Source: Gracilaria domingensis (taxonomy: Eukaryota; Rhodophyta; Florideophyceae; Gracilariales; Gracilariaceae). From it: a DNA stretch of 64,000 bases. Under the pieces are notes generated by a model. The model made no database searches and was not told where the DNA came from. It saw only the letters and a list, made by a program, of their open reading frames with translations. Positions 1 through 9,623 of this stretch are shown here, piece by piece. Both the position numbers and the translations under genes were made by a program. How positions within the stretch are numbered: position 1 is the stretch's first letter; each line of letters starts with the position of its first letter. Location: the NCBI GenBank assembly GCA_022539475.1, contig VCMS01000125.1, positions 85,970 through 149,969 on the forward strand, in the 5' to 3' direction.

Positions 1-1358
1 GATTGCATTGTTCCTGATCACCATAAATGGCGAGCTGAGGCTGACCAGACACTGCCGGAAGCTCGTTTGTCCTAAAACCCACACCCCCTTCTCCCGAAAA
101 TGGGAAGTTTGATGAATGGGCCACATGTCCCCTTTCAAAGTCAGTTTCACAGCGAATATCGATGAAGGGAGGTTTCTGATGAACTGGGAGATCAGAGAAT
201 GCAGATAACCATTGCGACTTGTCCGAAACAGGACCAGAAGACTTGTGAGAATTCGACAAACCCATATGATATTTGCAATCAAGAGAGCAAACAGGGAGCA
301 GCGCTACCTCGGCTTTGTCTTTGACGAAAGGCTTGTGACAAGGTAAACTGGCTGCGAGTGATACTTTGCTTCTCTTGTATAATACGACCAATTACCTCTT
401 GTAACGAGTCAAGAGGAGAACGATGCGAGTGATGATGACTTTATCTAGGACGGATTCGGTGATACGTTGTTTGTCAAAGAGTCACTCGTGCAGACATGTT
501 ACGAATCCTTGTACGAAACGCTTACGATAGAGATCGTCTCACGACAATGTCCTTCCAGGAAAATCAGAGAACAGATAGCAGGCTACTCCTCAGAATATCC
601 TCAGCCACAAACTATGTAGAATGCAATCAACGAACGAAATGTCCGAAGGGATCGAGTTGAACGAGTAGAGCTAACCATACGACGCAAAGTATTTTGGCAA
701 TTTCAAAGCCATCTCTCATATTGTGCCATGGTGGCGTCCAGATTGACGTCAGCTTGTTACCTAACAAGGATGAGTTTAGCCCCAAAACTTCGTTTCGTTT
801 CACGCTCTACGAAGAAAGAAAAGCTACGAAGTTAGAAGGCTACCACTCTCTAGTCCAAGCCGGAAATCCTATTCTACGACACATCAGTGCTACTGACGTG
901 TCTCAGATTACTTTGTACAAAATATTTTCGAGGTCGTTTGGACAAATCTAGCGCTTTTCGTTCTTCGTCATCAATCGCAGAGCTCGTACTCTTTAAGGCA
1001 GGGCACAACTCGAACAAAGTATGTTAGCACAACCTTTGTGTAACTGCGTAGGACTCTGACAGGATTCTCTTTTCTCTTTCGCAACGGAGAGGGCCAGGAG
1101 TAGCCCAGTAATTCAGCTGCATAAACTGCGTTGCCAGTGTGAAGATTGGTGTTCCCACGCAAACCTCTGTTTGCTACTCCTTTGGGCTAGCCCACTTGAC
1201 GCTCGTCTAAACGGTAAGTTACCCCATACCCAAGACTGCAAACGAGCTTTGGAGCAGATTTTTGTGGCCCCGTTGGGGTACGAGTTGTTAGTGGTTTTGC
1301 TCCGAACTGGTTTTCGTACCTGAAATTGAGCAGTTTGGGATATTGCGGTGTGCCCTGG
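1..1358. other. No gene recognised (left edge)
   Basis: Only short open frames are present, the longest being 85 codons at 694-951 (+) and 100 codons at 1187-1489 (-). None has a recognisable motif or biased composition. The stretch probably holds the 5' flank and leader of the phosphatase gene that starts at 1359, plus unidentified sequence or the edge of a gene lying off the window. Confidence 0.4.
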
Positions 1359-2165
1359 ATGGCTTTTGTTACCAGTACCCTTGTACGCCCTCTGAATCGA
1401 ACAGCGTCGGTTCTGCGAGATAACCGACGGCCTCCAACGATGAGCTCAAGCCAAACGCCGAAGAACAAGGTTCTTGCTGATGCTACCAAACTCGCGGTAT
1501 CTGCTGCTGTAGCAGGTTTGGTTCTCTACAAGCATGACGCACCGACCATTCTTTATGTGTTGGCCTCCCTTGTCAACTCTGCTTCTGCGAAAGTCCTGAA
1601 ATTTCTCATCAAGCAACCGCGGCCTGATGGGGCGCAAAAAGGGGATCCAGGGATGCCATCGTCTCATGCCACGTCGTTGTCTTTCTTGTCGTTGGCATTC
1701 CTTGGGTATATTAACTGGTACGCGCGCTCTGCTTTAAAAACAGCTGGTGCCGGCTTCATTGTTCTTCTAGCAGTGATGGCCTCATACTGGCGAGTGTCGG
1801 CTGGATACCACACGGTACCACAAGTTCTCGTTGGATGGCTCGTCGGTTCTTTCAATGCGGCTCTATATACTGTGACTCTTCCGTGGACAATACCGCGACT
1901 TGACCAGCTGATGAGGGGAAAGTCTTTGCTCGTCACGTTTGTGATGCTGCTGGTAAGTTGCCCATGCATGCGCTCGTTTTAGGCTGTTATACATGCGTTT
2001 TTGACTGACATCCTCTGTCATGTGTCTCCATTCGAAACGAACAATTTTCTGCAGGTGGCAGCCATTTTTATCGTGGGCCCCGATCTTTTGGCTTTTGCTC
2101 GTCGATTTTCGACACCGCTGCAGACTCCGCGCTCTCATGAGACCAGACCGGGAGAGAGAAGTTGA
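1359..2165 (+). CDS. PAP2-family lipid phosphate phosphatase (LPP-epsilon / dolichyl-diphosphatase-like), one intron
   Basis: The gene is join(1359..1952, 2055..2165), 234 aa. The 102-bp intron has a GTAAGT donor at 1953 and a TGCAG acceptor ending at 2054, and splicing keeps the frame. All three PAP2 motifs are visible: K81-x6-R88-P89, P100-S-S-H103, and R145-x5-H151 followed by Q155. Gln in place of the usual last Asp is also my recollection of plant plastidial LPP-epsilon proteins. Hydrophobic segments flank the motifs, as in integral-membrane phosphatases acting on phosphatidate or dolichyl diphosphate. The first ~28 residues are Arg/Ser/Thr-rich and precede a second Met at 1440, which suggests a plastid transit peptide, with 1440 as an alternative start. 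Family assignment is firm; substrate and plastid location are inferred. Confidence 0.85.
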
Positions 2166-2284
2166 GCTTGATGCCGCCCTTCCGAGCTGGAACTTTCGAT
2201 ATGTGCGCATCGATATAGGATCCCTGATATACCAAAGCTGCCTCGAGACACAGAAATAGATACACACGCGTCATACACGACAAA

Positions 2285-2337
2285 TCTCGCTCTCTCGCTC
2301 TCTCTCGCTCTCTCTCGCTCTCTCTCGCTCTCTTCGC
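2285..2337. repeat. TCTCTCGC microsatellite
   Basis: About six imperfect 8-bp units of TCTCTCGC form a pyrimidine-rich run that ends 13 bp before the ATG at 2350. It lies in the short 184-bp gap between two same-strand genes, so it is probably leader or core-promoter sequence of the DoxX-like gene. Confidence 0.8.
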
Positions 2338-2349
2338 ATTCCTGACACC

Positions 2350-2913
2350 ATGAGCTCGAAGCGACTGACGCCGGAGCTGGCTCCAGGGATGACGCCGTCA
2401 GCTGACTACTTTATCAAGTTGTTGGCTCCCTACAAAGGAACCATCTCCTTACTGCCGTTCTTGTTTTTCTCGCTCGAATCCGTGCTTGCCGTTGTTTGCT
2501 CGCAGGTTTACGGGGATTCGGACTGGCTGCTCAAGTTTAGCTTCTCACAGCTGCTTGCCATCAACATGGTGTTTGCTGGGATCCTACATTTTCACAAGCC
2601 GCTGTATGAGTTTTACACATCGATGATATTCGTTCCGTTTAAAGACTTTTGGCTGTACTCGACAGGGATAGTTATGGTGTTTGCAGGGATTGGCCTCGTC
2701 GTTTCCAGCACGCAAGTTGTGTCTGCGTACGCGTTGATAGCTGTGTTAGTGATTATGTTTCCCGGAAACGTCGCTTGCGTGTTCTCTGCAAAGCCGCGAA
2801 AGTTGGTATGCAACGGATCCATGATAGGTGCAGTGCTACGTTTACCGATTCAGTTTCTGTTCATTGCGTGGGCGAAATGGTTCACATCGCCGCCACTGCC
2901 ACCCCCATTCTAA
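2350..2913 (+). CDS. DoxX-like membrane protein
   Basis: A 187-aa protein without introns. It has about four hydrophobic segments (roughly residues 30-55, 65-85, 95-120 and 125-145) and a C-terminal block reading RLPIQFLFIAWAKW. That block resembles the last helix of DoxX/DoxD-like membrane proteins, where an R-L-P-x-Q...WA signature is usual. Function in eukaryotes is not established, so only membrane location is claimed. The ATG at 2350 directly follows a pyrimidine microsatellite. The TAA stop (2911-2913) overlaps the TAG stop of the convergent dehydratase gene (2910-2912 read on the minus strand), so the two coding regions share 4 bp. Confidence 0.6.
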   Translation: MSSKRLTPELAPGMTPSADYFIKLLAPYKGTISLLPFLFFSLESVLAVVCSQVYGDSDWLLKFSFSQLLAINMVFAGILHFHKPLYEFYTSMIFVPFKDFWLYSTGIVMVFAGIGLVVSSTQVVSAYALIAVLVIMFPGNVACVFSAKPRKLVCNGSMIGAVLRLPIQFLFIAWAKWFTSPPLPPPF

Positions 2914-4052
2914 ACAGCAGCGACACTGGATGCGCTTAGCTTTCGAATTGTGTCAAAACTGACGTTGCCGCCACACGCTATGACTACAGAGGCGACGCAG
3001 TTGTGCGCGTCGCGCCATTCCGCGTCTCGCTGCATGCCGGCAACGGCCACGCCCGCGGCGCCCTCCAGCAGCTTGTGCTCGTGTGCCAGAACGTTGCACA
3101 TTGCGCGCCGGATGTCCTCCTCCGACACGATTGCCCACGCGTCGACCAGGTGCGAGCACGCCTCATACGTGATGGTGTTCTGCTCGATCTGGCCGGCGCT
3201 TGCGTCCGAGAGCGTGTCCCTGCACGGCGCCTGCACGACGCGCCCGGCCTTGATGCACTCAAACATGACGGCAGAGTGCTGCGGTAGGCAGCCGACGATG
3301 CGCCACTGGCCCGGCTGGCTGGCCTTGAGCACGGCGGCGACGCCGGCGATGAGCCCGCCTCCGCCGACGGTGACGTAGCAGCACTTTTGGCGGCCCGCAA
3401 ACGACGGGCACGAGCGCGCAAGGTACTCGATGATCTCCACGCCCACGGTGCCGTTGCCCGCGATGACGAGCTCGTCGTTGTACGGCGACACGTAGCGCGC
3501 GCCGTGCTCGGCGGCAAAGCGCGCGGCGGCCAGCTCGGCCTGCAGGCAGTCGGCGCCCAGCAGTCGAATCTCGCACTTGCCGCCCTCCGCAAAGCGGCGC
3601 AGCGCCAGCAGCTTGGAGCGCGCGGCGCTGTGCGGCAGGAACACGGAGGCGCGCACGTGCAGCAGCTTGGCGGCGTGCACGACGGCCAGCGCGTGGTTGC
3701 CGGTGGAGGCGGTGACGACGTGCGCGGCGCGCGAGCGCTCGACGCAGTGCACGGCGCCGCGCGCCTTGAACGAGTTGGTGACCTGCTCGCTCTCCAGCTT
3801 GAGGAACACGGCCGGGCCCAGCGACAGCGCGCGCAGCATGGGCGTGAGGTGCAGCGCGCCGGGGTTGCGCTTGCGCGCGGCCTGCAGCGTGCTGTGCGCC
3901 GACGCGCACAGCTCGCAAAAGTACGCGGCGCAGCTGCGCGGGTCGTTCCACGACAGCGTGGTCATGAAGTCCGATCCGCGCTCGCCGGGCGCGCCCAGGC
4001 AGAACACGCCGGTGTCGGGCAGCGCGGGCGCGGCGGGGCGCGTGCCGAGCAT
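2910..4052 (-). CDS. PLP-dependent threonine/serine dehydratase family (serine racemase-like)
   Basis: A 380-aa fold-type II PLP enzyme. N-S-F-K-A-R-G-A carries the Schiff-base lysine (K96), S-T-G-N-H-A (about 116-121) is the substrate loop, and a G-G-G-G-L-I-A-G phosphate-binding loop lies near residue 227. Members catalyse alpha,beta-elimination of L-threonine or L-serine to 2-oxo acids, or racemise serine. There is no C-terminal ACT-like regulatory domain, so this resembles catabolic dehydratase or serine racemase rather than biosynthetic IlvA. I start at the Met at 4052; the open frame runs on to 4535 but upstream it is G-run and proline/alanine-rich translation typical of this locus's promoters. 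A Cys-rich N-terminal extension of ~60 residues is unusual. The gene is divergent from the Alba gene and convergent with the DoxX-like gene. Confidence 0.85.
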   Translation of the reverse strand: MLGTRPAAPALPDTGVFCLGAPGERGSDFMTTLSWNDPRSCAAYFCELCASAHSTLQAARKRNPGALHLTPMLRALSLGPAVFLKLESEQVTNSFKARGAVHCVERSRAAHVVTASTGNHALAVVHAAKLLHVRASVFLPHSAARSKLLALRRFAEGGKCEIRLLGADCLQAELAAARFAAEHGARYVSPYNDELVIAGNGTVGVEIIEYLARSCPSFAGRQKCCYVTVGGGGLIAGVAAVLKASQPGQWRIVGCLPQHSAVMFECIKAGRVVQAPCRDTLSDASAGQIEQNTITYEACSHLVDAWAIVSEEDIRRAMCNVLAHEHKLLEGAAGVAVAGMQRDAEWRDAHNCVASVVIACGGNVSFDTIRKLSASSVAAV

Positions 4053-4480
4053 GGTTGGCGCGCGGGGGATGGGCGGTGGGGGTTGGGCGGTTGGCGGTGC
4101 GGGGCAGGGGGCGGGGGGGAGGTGGCGCTTCACTGGGGGCAGGGAAGGGCGCTGCTGCAGCGCGCCGGCACGGCGGGGGGTGGGGGAAGGGGAGGAGGGA
4201 GGGGGAGGAGGGAGGGGGAGGAGGGAGGGGGAGGAGGGGGGTGGGCAGCGGGAAGGCGGAGGCGGAGGGCGGGAGCGCGGGAGCGCGGGAGCGCGGGGAG
4301 CGCGAGCGGACGCGGAGATGGCGGCGCGCGCAACGCCGCACGCCGCACGCGAGCGCGCCTTAGGCGCGCGCTGGCGGCGCGCCAATTGGCGCGTTTCCAA
4401 ACAGCGCGCGCGTGCCGCGCCGCCGCCGTGTCCGCTGCGTGTCCGCCGCGTGTCCGCCGCGTGTCCGCGCCACGCGCGCA

Positions 4481-4519
<39 letters not shown>

Positions 4520-4651
4520 GCAACAACGTGTGCACCTTCCAAGTTCACGCTTCCCGTGGCAACTCATTACGTCCCCAACTTCACTTTGCTGTCAAACTTG
4601 GCCGCTGCGCCGCCGCCGCCGCCCCCCCCTACCCCCTTCGATCCGCGCGGC
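4053..4651. promoter_or_regulatory. Divergent promoter region, G-run and CCG repeats
   Basis: This 599-bp gap separates the dehydratase (-) and Alba (+) starts. It contains about four GGGGAGGAGGGAGG units (4188-4240, a plausible G-quadruplex former), four copies of an 11-bp GTGTCCGCCGC-type unit (about 4428-4470) and about 11 CCG triplets (about 4484-4518). Apparent long ORFs here are repeat translations. No clear TATA box is seen for either gene. Confidence 0.55.
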
Positions 4652-4921
4652 ATGCTGCCGGACGACGAGCGCGTCGTGCGCGTGCGGCCGTCCGGCCGGC
4701 TGCGCCACTACATGGACTACGCGCTGGCGCAGCTGGCGCGCCGCTCCGTCGACCGCGTCGAGCTCGTCGCCGAGGGCAACGCCATCGCCAAGGCCGTGTC
4801 GCTCGCCGAGCTGCTCAAGCGCCGCCACGCCGCGCTGCGCCAGCGCTGCGAGCTGCGCAGCGCGCCGGCGTCCGACACGCCGCGCGTGCGCATCGTGCTG
4901 GCCAAGCAGCGCACAAACTGA
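4652..4921 (+). CDS. Alba-domain nucleic-acid-binding protein
   Basis: A small 89-aa basic protein consisting of one Alba domain. It begins R-V-V-R-V-R-P-S-G, continues Y-M-D-Y-A-L-A-Q-L and has the typical L-V-A-E-G-N-A-I-A-K-A-V-x-L-A-E-L-L-K block. Eukaryotic Alba proteins of this size are subunits of RNase P/MRP (Pop6/Rpp20 type) or bind RNA and DNA in the nucleus and cytoplasm. I start at the first ATG next to the domain (4652); upstream in-frame sequence is poly-Arg/poly-Pro translated from the CCG repeats. The stop is followed within 30 bp by a CAA microsatellite and then the 3' end of the convergent PMT gene. Family call good; RNase P role inferred. Confidence 0.75.
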   Translation: MLPDDERVVRVRPSGRLRHYMDYALAQLARRSVDRVELVAEGNAIAKAVSLAELLKRRHAALRQRCELRSAPASDTPRVRIVLAKQRTN

Positions 4922-4944
4922 CAACAAAAAGCTCTACTATCTCG

Positions 4945-4975
<31 letters not shown>
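4945..4975. repeat. CAA trinucleotide microsatellite
   Basis: About ten AAC/CAA triplets lie between the convergent Alba stop (4921) and PMT stop (4980), so they sit in the overlapping 3' UTRs of both genes. Confidence 0.85.
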
Positions 4976-4976
<1 letters not shown>

Positions 4977-4979
4977 GCG

Positions 4980-6548
4980 TCACGTCCAGCGCGGCATCCA
5001 CTGCAGCCGCCGGAACTGCGCCGCCGTGGTGGGCGTGGCGTACACCCACGGCGACCAGTGCACAAACGCGCCCACGGTGGTGGCCATGATGAGCGCCGCG
5101 GCCGCGAGGCGCGCGCGCGCGGGCAGCAGGTCCACCAGCAGCGCCAGCAGCAGCTGGCCGTACGTGAGCGCCGGCAGGTAGTGGTAAATAAAGTAGCAGC
5201 GCTCCACAAACATGAACGGCACCAGGTTGAGCACGTAGCCGGCGAGCAGGAAGCGCGCCGCCGGCGCCGCCTGCCACACGCGGTGCTGGCGCGGCAGCAG
5301 CGCGCGGTAGCGCTGCAGCAGCAGCAGCAGCAGCGCGCAGCTGCCCACGGCGGCCGACACCCACAGCGCGCCGGCCGGGTTCTGGATGAGGTACAGCGCG
5401 CGCAGGCGCGGAGCGTGCGCGCGCGCGGCGGCGGCGTCGCGGTTGACGTAGAAGAGCAGCCCGCGCGCGTTGAGCGGCCACTCGTACCAGCGGCTCTCCC
5501 ACGGGTGGCGCGTCTTGATGAGGCGGTTGGCGCGAAACTGGCGCCAGTGCAGCTCGTACAGCGCGCGCCACGCGCTGACGTTGTGGTCGGCGCGGAACGG
5601 CAGCGACGCGTTGCCGCGCAGCGAGCGCCGAAACGCGTCGGACATGCGCGCGCTGGACGGCGAGCTGTACACGGACAGGCGCAGGTACGCCAGCCACGGC
5701 GCGGCGTACACCAGCGCGGCGACGGCGGCGGCGAGCGCGGCGTCGGCGGCGGGCAGCGGGCGCGGCAGGAAGCTGACGCCCAGCGCGCACACCGCCGCCA
5801 CCAGCAGCGGCGTGACGGCGGCGGTCCACTTGACGGACACGGCGAGCGCGGCGCTGACGGCGGTGGCCAGCAGCATGCGGTAGTAGCGGCGCGAGCCGTA
5901 GCGCTCGCGCGCGTGGCGCCACAGGCGCAGCGCGCACAGCAGCGTGAGCTGCAGGTACAGCACCAGCTGCGAGTCGAGCAGGATGTAGCGGCTCTGCATC
6001 AGCAGCAGGTTGTCGCACAGCGGCAGCACGGCGGCCAGCACGCACGCCGGCGTGGCCAGCCGCAGCTCGCGCGCCGCCAGGAACGCCAGCGGCACGGGCG
6101 GCACGCCGAACAGCGCCGACGCGGCGCGCGACAGCACAAAGTCGCGGTTGGCGTACGGCGCGCCGATGCGCACCTCGAAGGCGCGCTGCGGCTGCACGCC
6201 CGCCGCGCGCGCCACCGCGTAGTGCGTGAGCTTGCCCAGCCACGGGTGGATGTCGAACACGAACTGGCGCTGCAGCTGCGCGCGCAGGAAGGCGAAGAAG
6301 TGGAACTCGTCGAACACCACCGCCGCCGGCTGGTCGATGCGGTACAGCCGCGTGAGCAGCGCCGCCAGCGTGAGCGCCAGCAGCAGCGGCGCGTCGCCGC
6401 ACCGCCGCGCGCCGCGCGCCGCCGGCAGCGCGCGCGCCTTGTGCGGCGGCGCGGCCAGCGGCAGCGGCGCCGCGGCGCTCACGGCGGCGGCGGCGGCGGC
6501 GCGCGGGCGCGCGGCGGCGGCGGAGGGGCGCTGGCGGAGGAGCGACAT
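4980..6548 (-). CDS. Dolichyl-phosphate-mannose:protein O-mannosyltransferase (PMT family, GT39), MIR-less
   Basis: 522 aa, no introns, very GC-rich. After an Ala/Arg-rich leader a hydrophobic segment runs into R-L-Y-R-I-D-Q-P, followed by F-D-E-F-H-F, the acidic lumenal loop motif of PMT enzymes. Many further membrane segments follow, and the C-terminal block ends F-V-E-R-C-Y-F-I-Y-H-Y-L-P, typical of the PMT four-TM C-terminal domain. The enzyme would transfer mannose from Dol-P-Man to Ser/Thr in the ER lumen. Fungal and animal PMTs have ~700-900 aa with a lumenal MIR domain between the N-terminal catalytic and C-terminal membrane halves. Here only ~90 residues separate the halves and no MIR motif is seen. 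Start chosen at the Met (6548) after the GCTGCG hexamer run. Confidence 0.85.
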   Translation of the reverse strand: MSLLRQRPSAAAARPRAAAAAAVSAAAPLPLAAPPHKARALPAARGARRCGDAPLLLALTLAALLTRLYRIDQPAAVVFDEFHFFAFLRAQLQRQFVFDIHPWLGKLTHYAVARAAGVQPQRAFEVRIGAPYANRDFVLSRAASALFGVPPVPLAFLAARELRLATPACVLAAVLPLCDNLLLMQSRYILLDSQLVLYLQLTLLCALRLWRHARERYGSRRYYRMLLATAVSAALAVSVKWTAAVTPLLVAAVCALGVSFLPRPLPAADAALAAAVAALVYAAPWLAYLRLSVYSSPSSARMSDAFRRSLRGNASLPFRADHNVSAWRALYELHWRQFRANRLIKTRHPWESRWYEWPLNARGLLFYVNRDAAAARAHAPRLRALYLIQNPAGALWVSAAVGSCALLLLLLQRYRALLPRQHRVWQAAPAARFLLAGYVLNLVPFMFVERCYFIYHYLPALTYGQLLLALLVDLLPARARLAAAALIMATTVGAFVHWSPWVYATPTTAAQFRRLQWMPRWT

Positions 6549-7108
6549 GGCGGCGTGCGGCGCGGCTGCGGCTGCGGCTGCGGCTGCGGCTGCGGCTGCG
6601 GCTGCGGCTGCGGCTGCGAGGGCGAGGGCGACAACGGCGACGACGGCATGGCGACGGCGGGGGTGGGACGGGGGGGGGGGGGGGGGGAAGGGGGGGAAGG
6701 GGGGGTGAGGGGGGTGCGCGCGGCGCGGCGCAGAGCGCGTTGCCGCCCGCACCGGGGGGGGGGGGGGCCGCGGCGGCTCGCTCTCTCCCAGCCGGGGGGA
6801 GGTTGGCAGCACAAAAAGGGGCGCGGCGCGGCACGGCGCGCGCGCGCGACGTGGCCACGCGGCGCCGGCGCGCGCGCCGCGAGTGCGGGAATGGCGCGCG
6901 CATGGCGCCGCGGCGGCGCGCTTACCGTCGCGCGCGCGCCGGCTGTCAGTTGACGGCCGCGCGCGCAGATAGCGCACGCACAAGCGCGCTGGCTGCTGGC
7001 TGCTGCCATTGTCGTTGTTTGTTTGTCTGTTGGCGCTGCTTTCTACCGTAGCGTTTATCGAGTACAGCGCGCGAAAATGAAGATAAGCGGCGGCGCGCCG
7101 CGCGCCCG
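6549..7108. promoter_or_regulatory. PMT upstream region with GCTGCG hexamer array and poly-G tracts
   Basis: A ~60-bp array of about ten GCTGCG units (6558-6618) lies immediately 5' of the PMT start, on its transcript if the start is correct. Beyond it is a run of 18 or more G residues (6668-6690) with further G-blocks to 6713, and another G tract near 6757. No gene is recognised. The region also serves as the 3' flank of the small gene ending at 7109. Confidence 0.55.
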
Positions 7109-7561
7109 TCACCACAGGTCCGTGTCGAACAGCAGCGAGCCGTGCAGCGCGTGCAAGCGCGGCGCGTCGCGCGCCTGCTCGCGCTCGTACTGCTGCTGCT
7201 GCTGCTGCGCCTGCTGCTGCTGCTGCTGCTGCTGCTCCTCCTCCTCGTCGTCGTCGCTGCGCTCCGACTCGAGCTCCTCGTCGTGCGCGCGCTGCACCTC
7301 GAAAAAGCGCACCATGTCGGTGGCGGCAAACTCAATGCTGGGCGTGCGCGAGCGCGCGGGCGGCGCGGCGGGCGCGCCGCGCAGCGGCTCGCGCAGCAGC
7401 ATGTGCAGCCGCTGCTGCACCGAGCACGACGAGCGGTTGAGCACCGTGTTTGCCCACGTCTCGTCGTCGCACACCTCGCGGCTGGCCAGCCGCATCTCGC
7501 ACGCCGCGGCGGCGGCGGCGGCGGCGCCGTCGTCGTCGGCGAGCGACCACACGGAGCCCAT
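7109..7561 (-). CDS. Uncharacterised small Gln-rich, acidic protein
   Basis: A 150-aa open frame starting MGSVWSLADDD. It contains a poly-Ala run, a Trp- and Cys-containing central segment (about residues 25-60), an acidic S/D/E block and then two poly-Gln runs (8 and 6 residues) encoded by CTG/TGC triplets. The C-terminus, after the repeats, reads LHGSLLFDTDLW. The non-repetitive N- and C-terminal parts have normal residue diversity, which argues for a real gene, but I recognise no family. It could be a nuclear regulator given its acidic and Gln-rich character; that is speculation. Confidence 0.45.
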   Translation of the reverse strand: MGSVWSLADDDGAAAAAAAACEMRLASREVCDDETWANTVLNRSSCSVQQRLHMLLREPLRGAPAAPPARSRTPSIEFAATDMVRFFEVQRAHDEELESERSDDDEEEEQQQQQQQQAQQQQQQYEREQARDAPRLHALHGSLLFDTDLW

Positions 7562-8595
7562 GGGTCGCGGCGGGCGGCGGCGGCGGGTCTCCTCTCTCTC
7601 TCTCTCTCCCTGTCTCGCGTGCGCGCCGGAAGGAAGCGGCGGCGGCGGGGGGAGGGGGGGGGGCGTGCGGGCGGCGCGGGGGGGGGGGGGGGGGTGGAGG
7701 GGAGAGGGGGTGGGGGGAGGCGGCGGCAGTACTGGCGGCGGGTGCGGAAGGAACAAGAACAAGACGTGAGCGCGGCGGGCAGCCGCCCTTGTATAGCGGC
7801 GGGCGCGGCGGGGCGCGCGCCGTTTACAGGCGCGGCTTGGCGTGTGTAAGCAACGGCAGCTTGTTGCCACATTGTTTGTCAGCCGCCTGCGCCGGCGCCC
7901 GCGCGCGGCGCGCCGTCTTGCGCGCCGCGTGCTGTAAACGGCGCGCTTGGCGTGCTTGGCGAAAAGCTTGGCGCGCTCGCGCGAGCGCGCGGCCACGGCG
8001 TGCGACGCGCGCCGCTGGTGGCTGTGCGTGGCCCGCGCGCGGGGCCGCCATTCAGCGCCGGCGGCACGGGGGGGGGGCGCCGTGAGCTGCGACGTTTGAA
8101 CGGCGGCGCCGCGCTGAGGTCAGCGCTGCTGCTGCTGCGCGCAGATTGAGGCTTTTGGGCACCTAGGATATCACGCGCCGCAGGCATCGGCTGCCGCTTG
8201 CAAGCGCGCGCAGCGCGTGCAGGCGTGCAGCGCGTGCAGGCGTGCGCGGCTGACGGCGCGTGCTGACAGCCGCCACGCACGGCGCCTGCTCGGCGGCGCT
8301 TCAAAACTACAGTAGCTTCAAGAATGCACGTGCGCGCGCCGCCTCCACGTGCGCCACGCGCACAGCGCGCACAGCGCGCACAGCGCGCGTTGGACAGCCG
8401 CACGCCAAAGCGCGCGCGCGCACGCGCGCAAGCTCGCCCCCCCCCTTCTGCAACAAGCCGCGCGTTTTTACGAGAGCGCTCTCTAACACGATACGTCGCA
8501 CGCACCAGCAAAACGCATCATCAGTGCCGCTCGCAGCAGCTCTGCGAGTGCGAGCACACAGCGCGCGCCTCTAGGCCACAGGCTGTGGCGCACAG
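7562..8595. other. 1.03-kb GC-rich intergenic region, no gene recognised
   Basis: Contains long G tracts (about 7650-7720) close upstream of the small gene. Short tandem GCGTGCAGGC-type units lie at 8213-8250 and GCGCACA units at 8358-8392. Open frames here on both strands translate to Arg/Ala-rich low-complexity sequence, and I see no domain. It must contain the promoter of the gene starting at 7561 and the 3' end of the FKBP transcript. Confidence 0.4.
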
Positions 8596-9154
8596 CTAGA
8601 AGCCCACCTTGAGCAGCTCAATGTCAAAGTACAGCGTCGAGTTGGGCGGGATCGCGCCGCCCGCGCCGCGCGCGCCGTACCCCAGCTCGGACGGGATCAC
8701 CAGCCGGCGCCGCCCGCCCACCTTCATGCCCGTCACGCCCTGGTCCCAGCCCTTGATCACCGACCCCGTATCATACCTATACCTGCCCACAAGCACCAAA
8801 ACAAAACAAAACAAAAAACACATACAACTGCGTCAGCGATCGTCGTCGTCGTCGGCGTCGCCCGCAAGCAACACGCGCGCACTTACTGGAACGGACGGCC
8901 GCGCTGGCGGGAGCTATCCACCACCCGCGCGCTGTCAAACCCGCCCAGCGTCAGCGTGTAGTGCACGTGCACCATGTCGCCCGACTTGAAGCCGGCGCCC
9001 GTGCCCACCACCACGTCCTCGCGCTGCACCTCGGCGCCCGCCGCCGCCATCGTCACGCGCCAAGCCGCGCACAGCCCCGCCGTCGATCGCACCAGCAACG
9101 CGCGCCGACTCACAGAGCGCCGCGCCTGCCGCTGCTGCTGCGTTGCGCCGCCGC

Positions 9155-9200
<46 letters not shown>

Positions 9201-9290
9201 GCACGACGCCGATCGTGCCGCTACGGATGCTGCTGCTGCTGCTGCTGCTGCTGGCGAGGCGGGCGACGCGCTGGGTGCTACGAACGCCAT
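8596..9290 (-). CDS. FKBP-type peptidyl-prolyl isomerase, probably thylakoid-lumen targeted, one intron
   Basis: Minus-strand join(9290..8887, 8782..8596), 196 aa. The 104-bp intron has GTAAGT at 8886 and a GGGCAG acceptor ending at 8783. The spliced protein reads through from R-P-F-Q into the catalytic block [16 protein letters not shown], then L-G-Y-G-A-R-G and [14 protein letters not shown]. The first ~60 residues are Ala/Ser-rich (poly-Ser from CTG repeats) like a transit peptide. They are followed by S-R-R-A-L-L-V plus a hydrophobic stretch ending A-A-A-G-A, which looks like a twin-arginine lumen signal and cleavage site. FKBPs catalyse cis-trans prolyl isomerisation; a thylakoid-lumen role is inferred from targeting only. 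Confidence 0.88.
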
Positions 9291-9334
9291 CTTTCGGCCC
9301 GATCGCGCAGCTTGCGCGCGCCGTCGTACGTGCT

Positions 9335-9341
9335 TTTTATA
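9335..9341 (-). promoter_or_regulatory. TATA box upstream of the FKBP gene
   Basis: The minus strand reads TATAAAA about 45 bp upstream of the chosen FKBP ATG (9290). This is one of the few canonical TATA elements visible in the GC-rich block and supports the chosen start. Confidence 0.5.
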
Positions 9342-9623
9342 CCCGTGGAAAAGGGTGTCGCTTGCGTCAGCGCCTCGGCTCTCGATATCTCGCAAATCTC
9401 AGCAAATGATCTCCTTCTGTAATGCTGTACGTTCACCAACCCTCGTCAGTCGCCTTCGTTATCCGCCTCGTCCTGTACAAACATAAAAAGTTACAAACGT
9501 AAACACATAAAGAAAAAAAACCTACAACTCGACCCGACTGCTAGCTAGCCCACTTTGTGTGTGTCGACCACGTCGACGCTCGCGATTACCACACGCCGCA
9601 CCAAGCAGCCGCTGCTATTGCTT
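9342..9623. other. FKBP upstream / kinase 3' flank
   Basis: AT-richer sequence than its surroundings, with A-rich runs near 9480-9525. No coding potential is recognised. It holds the distal FKBP promoter and the 3' end of the kinase transcript. Confidence 0.4.

Noticed and set aside
3387-6953. A 1188-codon plus-strand open frame
   Set aside because: It is the antisense of the dehydratase and PMT genes; its Arg/Gly/Ala/Gln-rich translation comes from high GC and triplet repeats.
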